Source: an uncultured bacterium (lineage in GTDB: Bacteria; Planctomycetota; Phycisphaerae; Phycisphaerales; SM1A02). From it: a stretch of 5,865 nucleotides of DNA. Numbering within the stretch: position 1 is the stretch's first letter; each line of letters begins with the position of its first letter. The notes under the pieces were generated by a model, which saw only the letters and a list, made by a program, of their open reading frames with translations, had not been told where the DNA came from and made no database searches. The DNA lies in the NCBI GenBank assembly GCA_903861235.1, contig CAIOTP010000116.1, positions 1-5,865 of the forward strand, read 5' to 3'. Below, one piece after another: positions 1 to 5,865 of this stretch. The position numbers and the translations under genes are program-made.

Positions 1-1424
1 CCTGCTGGCCGCCTGCTCGAGCAGTTCCGCGGATCGGACCAGGGCCGAGGCGGCCCCGGGGCCGGCCTGACCCGAAGCCACCAGCCGCTGGACCTCGCTC
101 CGATAGGCCTTCACCACCTGCCGCAGGTTGAGCATGCCCTGAGCCGCGTCGGAAGCCGAGAGGTAGCTGGAGTTGGCCCCCGAGAGAAGCGCGGAGAACT
201 GCTGATCGGCCTGCTCGGCCGCACCACCTGCCGAGGTCACCTCGTCATGCAGGTCACGGACCGCGTCGACCACGTCCCGGGCTCGCACCACGAGGGTCTC
301 CTGCCACTCGTCGTCGATGGCGTGTATGCCTTCAAGCGCCTGGAATCCCGAGGCGTCCGTCGCCTCGTTGCCCTCTTCCTCGTTGATCGCCGCATCAAGG
401 CTGCCGCGGAGCGCCTGCACCTCCGCAACGTCAACCCCGCCCTGCGCCGCGAGATCCTGCAGTTCGATCTCGGCGCCCGCCTCGCCGGTCCACTGCTGCT
501 CCAGCTGCTCCTTCCGAGCGAGCAGCTCTTCGATCGCCGACTCTCGGGCCTCCCCGGCAGACACAGCCTGGTTGCCAGCAGCCAACGCGACGCTGGAGAG
601 GGACTCCACTTCACCGGCCACATCGGCGACCTGGTCCTTCGCCCTCCGCTGCAAGTCCAGCAGCCCCTCCAACGGCGACTGGGTCACCACCGAGGCGTTC
701 GTCTCGGCCGCCGCGATCTGCTGCTGCTGCTGCGGGTTCGTCGGGGCATTACCCGCGTTTCCCTGGGCAGCAGCCTGCTCCAACTGCGCCCCATCCACGA
801 TGGTCCCCACGATCTGGGGCGGGCCGAGCGTGTTCATCCACGCGTTCTTCACCGGGTCCTTCTCGGAGGAGGAGCTCTTCCCGTCGCCCGAGAGGAAGTA
901 CCGGAGGTTGCCTGCCACGTACCGGACCTCGATCGCGTTGATCATGTTGGTCCGGGCCCCGGTGATCTCCACGCCGTTGAGCACGCCGCTGTTGACGGCG
1001 AACCCCGTGCCTCGCACCGCCAACGTGGTCTGCGGGGTGACCACCTTGAAGTCGTTGGCGAACCCCTCGACCCGGTCCACCTTGAAGTCGACCCGGCCCG
1101 TCTTCACCGCCGCGGTGGTGCGGAGCGTGTCGCCTTCACGCACGACCGTGGGCACCTGGAAACTCGTGCCCGAGTCCACGAGCACGGAGGCGTTCTTGCC
1201 CAACCGGAGCGTGGCCCGACTCCGAAGTCCGGTGCGGACCTCGGCGCCCTGCGAGACCAGGTCGTTCACGGCGGCCTCACGCCACGGCTCCTGCTCGGAG
1301 GCTCGCCAGCGAACCTTGCCCTGGACCTCCATGAAGAGACCCTTCAGCGGCTCGGCCTGTGGAACGGCATCCGCGGCCACCATCAGGAGGGCGAGCGAGG
1401 CGATGACGAGGCAGAGAAGCTTGC

Positions 1425-1428
<4 letters not shown>
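1..1428 (-). CDS. Secreted FecR-domain protein with helical C-terminal region (second tandem copy, 3' end outside window)
   Basis: Open from an ATG at 1428 to the window edge, giving 476 residues with no stop. The N-terminus MSKLLCLVIASLALLMVAADA is a typical Sec signal peptide, with cleavage likely after residue 21. A FecR domain follows at about residues 28-200. Its landmarks are GKVRWR (37-42), RTGLRSRATLRLGKNA (65-80), LRTTAAVKTGRVDFKV (102-117) and TPQTTLAVRGTGF (131-143), the conserved FecR core. Residues 203-242 end in a five-Gln run inside PTNPQQQQQIAAAE. From residue 253 to 456 there is no proline, and Ala, Glu, Gln, Leu and Arg dominate, so this part should be helical or coiled-coil. 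No transmembrane helix follows the signal, so it is expected in the periplasm or at the surface. The start is supported by AGGAG 7 nt upstream and by the matching MSKL start of the upstream paralogue, whose TGA stop it overlaps. Known for the family: FecR domains occur in anti-sigma regulators and in exported proteins of unclear function. Inferred: the latter type. The substrate or partner is unknown. Confidence 0.9.
703..1347 (-). repeat. Direct repeat, copy 2: FecR domain to poly-Gln segment
   Basis: This encodes residues 28-242 of the second FecR protein. It aligns without any gap to 2910-3554, at a constant residue offset of 14. A hand count over residues 37-197 gives about 112 identities in 161 positions. 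The longest exact nucleotide match I found is 26 nt (1037-1062 against 3244-3269). It is the trace of a tandem duplication. Confidence 0.85.
718..732 (-). repeat. Five-CAG tract (poly-Gln) in the second FecR gene
   Basis: Five consecutive CAG codons on the coding strand encode residues 233-237, in the context PTNPQQQQQIAAAE. The same five pure CAG codons occur at 2925-2939 in the paralogue. Confidence 0.9.
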
Positions 1429-3677
<2,249 letters not shown>

Positions 3678-3762
3678 GGACTCCGTTGGATCCGCCACGG
3701 CGGACCGATCCTCTGAAAATACGAGCATCCGATGAACGTCGGACCCTGACAACTCCGCAGCC
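3678..3762 (-). other. 85-nt gap between lipoprotein and first FecR gene
   Basis: This is the only intergenic stretch in the window. It holds a small inverted repeat TCCGCC-AC-GGCGGA (3691-3704), with no U-tract after it on the transcribed strand, so it is not a good intrinsic terminator. It lies close to the start at 3677 and could shape the translation start region. TTGTCA at 3746-3751 has no well-placed good -10 partner, so I do not call a promoter. Read-through from the lipoprotein gene is possible, but an internal promoter cannot be excluded. Confidence 0.5.
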
Positions 3763-4773
3763 TCACAAACTGGGCTGGTTCTCGGACGGCGCGGCAGGCT
3801 TCGCTGGCTTCATGGTCCCCGGCACGGAGGACGGCACCCCAGAGGGCGGTGGCACCACGGGCTTGGCCCTTTCGGGCCGTGACTTGGCTGCAGGCACCGC
3901 GGGAGGCGCGGCCGCCGCGGGCACCGGAGCCCCAGTGGGCGGAACAGGTGCCTTGGCCTGGGCGGGCGGCACAAAGGGAACGCTGCGTGGCTTGGGCGGC
4001 CCCGGGTCCGCGGGCGGAACGGCGGGAACGCGGGCCGGGATCGGCGGCCCGGACGCAGCAGACGCGGTGGGCTTGGGCGGCTCGGGTGCCTCCAGGGGTC
4101 CCTTGTCGGGCAACGGGCCCTCCTGGATCGCAGCCTCGTTGCCGGGCGTCTCGGTGCTGGAGCCCGCGGGCATGCCCAAGGGCGTGCGGGGCGAAGAAGC
4201 ATCCTTTTCGTCGCCGGGGTGTCCCGCAGGCGTCCCCAGCGGACTGGGCAGCCGCTCGCGGCGATTCTTGCCGGCGATCCGGTCGAGGCGGTTGATGAAG
4301 TCCACGAACTCGGCTCCGGTCAGGATCTGGTTCTCCGTGCGAAGCGGCAGGATCTCCATGTACACCAGTTCTCTCGTGGCGTATCGCGGCAAGGGCCCGA
4401 ACAACCGCATGCTGACGCCACCTTCCACGCCCATGACCACGCAGCCTGCGGTGGCCATCCAGCCCACCTTCGCGGCCTCGTTGGGCTTCTGCGGCGATCC
4501 GCCCCGGAACCAGCCACGCTTCCGCCCTTCCTGCACGCGAGCCTCGTACGAGGTGCACGGGTCGCTCCCGTCCTGAAGCAGGATGAAACCGTGAAGCGCA
4601 TCGTTGTTGGTGACGGCGGGCATGCGCTCGACGGCGCCCAGGAACTCGATCTCCTGATCGGCCGAGGGGTACTGGTCCACCGCCGAATTGCTCATGACGT
4701 AGGGCCGACAACCCGCCAGGACCCACACCAGGCAAGCCGTCAGGCAGACGTGGATGACGCGGTCAGAACGCAT
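3763..4773 (-). CDS. Lipoprotein with compact N-terminal domain and Pro/Ala-rich C-terminal arm
   Basis: 336 residues. The N-terminus MRSDRVIHVCLTACLVWVLAGC has a charged start, a hydrophobic core and a lipobox LAGC with the acylated Cys at position 22, so signal peptidase II processing is expected. After the Cys come RPYV, with no Asp at +2, which in enterobacterial rules favours the outer membrane; transfer of that rule to this organism is inference. Residues 35-170 look like a folded helical domain with two Cys (73, 111) and the segments NNDALHGFILLQDGSDPC, LFGPLPRYATRELVYMEILP and TGAEFVDFINRLDRIAG. The short helical pattern is faintly reminiscent of SLH-type modules, but I cannot assign a family. 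Residues 171-228 are a polar linker. Residues 229-330 are rich in Pro, Ala and Lys, probably an extended arm. The start codon lies inside the last 11 nt of the barrel gene, and a weak GGGG is placed 7 nt upstream of it. Together these suggest that its translation follows that of the barrel gene. The function is unknown; placement next to the barrel suggests an envelope partner. Confidence 0.85.
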   Translation of the reverse strand: MRSDRVIHVCLTACLVWVLAGCRPYVMSNSAVDQYPSADQEIEFLGAVERMPAVTNNDALHGFILLQDGSDPCTSYEARVQEGRKRGWFRGGSPQKPNEAAKVGWMATAGCVVMGVEGGVSMRLFGPLPRYATRELVYMEILPLRTENQILTGAEFVDFINRLDRIAGKNRRERLPSPLGTPAGHPGDEKDASSPRTPLGMPAGSSTETPGNEAAIQEGPLPDKGPLEAPEPPKPTASAASGPPIPARVPAVPPADPGPPKPRSVPFVPPAQAKAPVPPTGAPVPAAAAPPAVPAAKSRPERAKPVVPPPSGVPSSVPGTMKPAKPAAPSENQPSL

Positions 4774-5865
4774 AGGTCAGCCCCGAGTAGACGAAATCCC
4801 TGGCTCCGCCCTCGCCCGGGAAGAACACCGAGGTGTTGGGCAGGAAGATGCCGTAGCGGATGTTCAGGTTCAGGTCGCTGCTGATGCGCCAGTCCAGCAG
4901 CACGTCCACCTCGCCACCCACCAGGTTGCTGCCGCCAGGCACGGTGAGCACGCTGATCGGCGCTCCATTGTCCACCTTCATGAACAGGAATCCGTTCACG
5001 CCCAGACGCAGTTCGCTCAGGAGCGGATGGGTGGGAAGCAGGTTGGTGCTCACGCCCAGAGACGGACAGAACAGGTTGGCGGGCTCCGGCGACAGCGCCA
5101 GGCCCGTGTTGATGTAGCCCAACGAGTTGAAGCTGTGGTCCGTGACCCCTGGCGCGATGCCGCCGAAGGTGGTGCCGCTGTCCAGCCGGGCCGAGGAGCC
5201 TGATCCCACCAGGAACTGCGCGTCCGCACGGGTGTCACCGGCGTCGCGGGCCAGCCAGGTCAGTCCCACCACGCCGGCGCCGGCGCTGATGTCGTTGGTG
5301 ACCTGGGGCTGCGTCAAGGTGGGGCTGGTCGGATCCAGCGGATCGCTCAGCGTGTTGCCGTACTGCCAGACGAACTCGGACCGGTAGACGACCTGCGGCC
5401 CCATGCTGCCGGAGGAGCCGAAACCCACGTAGCCGCTGTTGTAGTCGAAGGTGGTGGGCACCGGGAACGGCGAGGTGGGAAAGAGCGTGGCCTGCTGACC
5501 GCCGTTCATGTCCTGCTGCCACAGGTAGTACACGAAGGGTCGGTGACCCGCGATCCCGGTCCATTCGAGCTTGGCTCCGGAGAAGAGTCGACTGGTGTCC
5601 GTGTCGTAGCCGGGACGCGAGGTGTCCCAGTCCACCGTGTCGTAGCCCGCGGATTCGGCCAGCATGCCCGTGATGGTCAGGTCGCCCAGCTTGAGCTCGG
5701 TCTCGAGCGCGTACGCGTAGTTGCTGAAGACCAGGCCCTGCGCCCAGATCACGTAGTTGCGGCCGCCGCGCACGATCAGGTTGAAGTCGGCCGGCCGCTT
5801 CCCCTGCCGCGACTGCACCAGACCCGCCAGGTCGAACTCGCCCCAGTAGATCTCGCCGATGGGCC
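4763..5865 (-). CDS. Outer-membrane beta-barrel protein, C-terminal part (alginate-export-like), 5' end outside window
   Basis: The reading frame is open from the window edge to TGA at 4763-4765, giving 366 residues of the C-terminal part. No start is visible; GTG codons such as the one at 5818 are internal, because the open frame and the barrel pattern continue upstream of it (IYWGEFDLAGL). The sequence is a run of alternating polar and hydrophobic strands, for example RGGRNYVIWAQGLVF, YALETELKLGDLTITGMLAE, VVYRSEFVWQYG and VGLTWLA, separated by Gly/Asp/Ser/Pro-rich turns. It ends DFVYSGLTYAF, and a terminal Phe in an amphipathic strand is the usual signal for BAM-assisted insertion. The closing block GGEVDVLLDWRIS followed by LNIRYGIFLP resembles the end of alginate-export-type barrels (Glu-x-Asp strand, then Tyr-Gly-x-Phe-x-Pro). 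That family link is from memory and is inference; the outer-membrane barrel call is firm. It is probably the first of the four genes seen here, and its 3' end overlaps the lipoprotein gene by 11 nt. What it transports or binds is unknown. Confidence 0.8.
   Translation of the reverse strand, partial: PIGEIYWGEFDLAGLVQSRQGKRPADFNLIVRGGRNYVIWAQGLVFSNYAYALETELKLGDLTITGMLAESAGYDTVDWDTSRPGYDTDTSRLFSGAKLEWTGIAGHRPFVYYLWQQDMNGGQQATLFPTSPFPVPTTFDYNSGYVGFGSSGSMGPQVVYRSEFVWQYGNTLSDPLDPTSPTLTQPQVTNDISAGAGVVGLTWLARDAGDTRADAQFLVGSGSSARLDSGTTFGGIAPGVTDHSFNSLGYINTGLALSPEPANLFCPSLGVSTNLLPTHPLLSELRLGVNGFLFMKVDNGAPISVLTVPGGSNLVGGEVDVLLDWRISSDLNLNIRYGIFLPNTSVFFPGEGGARDFVYSGLTYAF

Noticed and set aside
3691..3704. 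Inverted repeat as a Rho-independent terminator after the lipoprotein gene
   Set aside because: The stem is 6 bp at most, and no T-run follows it on the minus strand.
3678..3752. Upstream start (TTG at 3752) for the first FecR gene
   Set aside because: It would add 25 charged residues before the signal peptide, and the ATG at 3677 matches the MSKL start of the paralogue.

Overview
The window carries four protein-coding genes, all on the minus strand and packed end to end, so they are read from high to low coordinates. Base composition is GC-rich. A C-terminal outer-membrane beta-barrel signature, a lipoprotein signal and two Sec-exported FecR-domain proteins point to a didermic bacterium. 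The style of the proteins (signal-peptide FecR proteins with low-complexity tails, a Pro-rich lipoprotein, an alginate-export-like barrel) fits Planctomycetota, perhaps Phycisphaerae. That taxonomic guess is inference; the window contains no rRNA, tRNA or marker gene.

Layout in transcription order: (1) 5865-4763, the C-terminal 366 residues of an outer-membrane beta-barrel protein whose start lies outside the window. (2) 4773-3763, a lipoprotein with a compact N-terminal domain and a roughly 100-residue Pro/Ala-rich tail; its start overlaps the barrel gene by 11 nt. (3) After an 85-nt gap, 3677-1425, a 750-residue secreted FecR-domain protein with a Gly-rich linker, a large alpha-helical region and a C-terminal Gly-Asn repeat tail made by a hexanucleotide repeat. 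(4) 1428-1, a second secreted FecR-domain protein, cut by the window edge after 476 residues. It starts inside the stop codon of gene 3 (ATGA overlap) and has its own Shine-Dalgarno sequence.

Genes 3 and 4 are tandem duplicates over about 215 residues (FecR domain plus a poly-Gln segment, alignable without a gap). They then change abruptly into largely different C-terminal regions. All four products are predicted to leave the cytoplasm, and the overlaps suggest co-transcription and coupled translation within the pairs. The simplest reading is a cell-envelope module: an outer-membrane barrel, a lipoprotein that could reach across the periplasm, and two FecR-domain proteins that could bind envelope polymers or partners through their variable C-termini. 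No FecI-type sigma factor, TonB receptor or membrane-spanning anti-sigma segment is visible, so these FecR proteins do not look like classical iron-signalling regulators. No function has been shown for this arrangement; the combination is the main item of interest.

There is no gene-free stretch longer than 85 nt. I saw no RNA genes, mobile elements, CRISPR arrays or convincing terminators.
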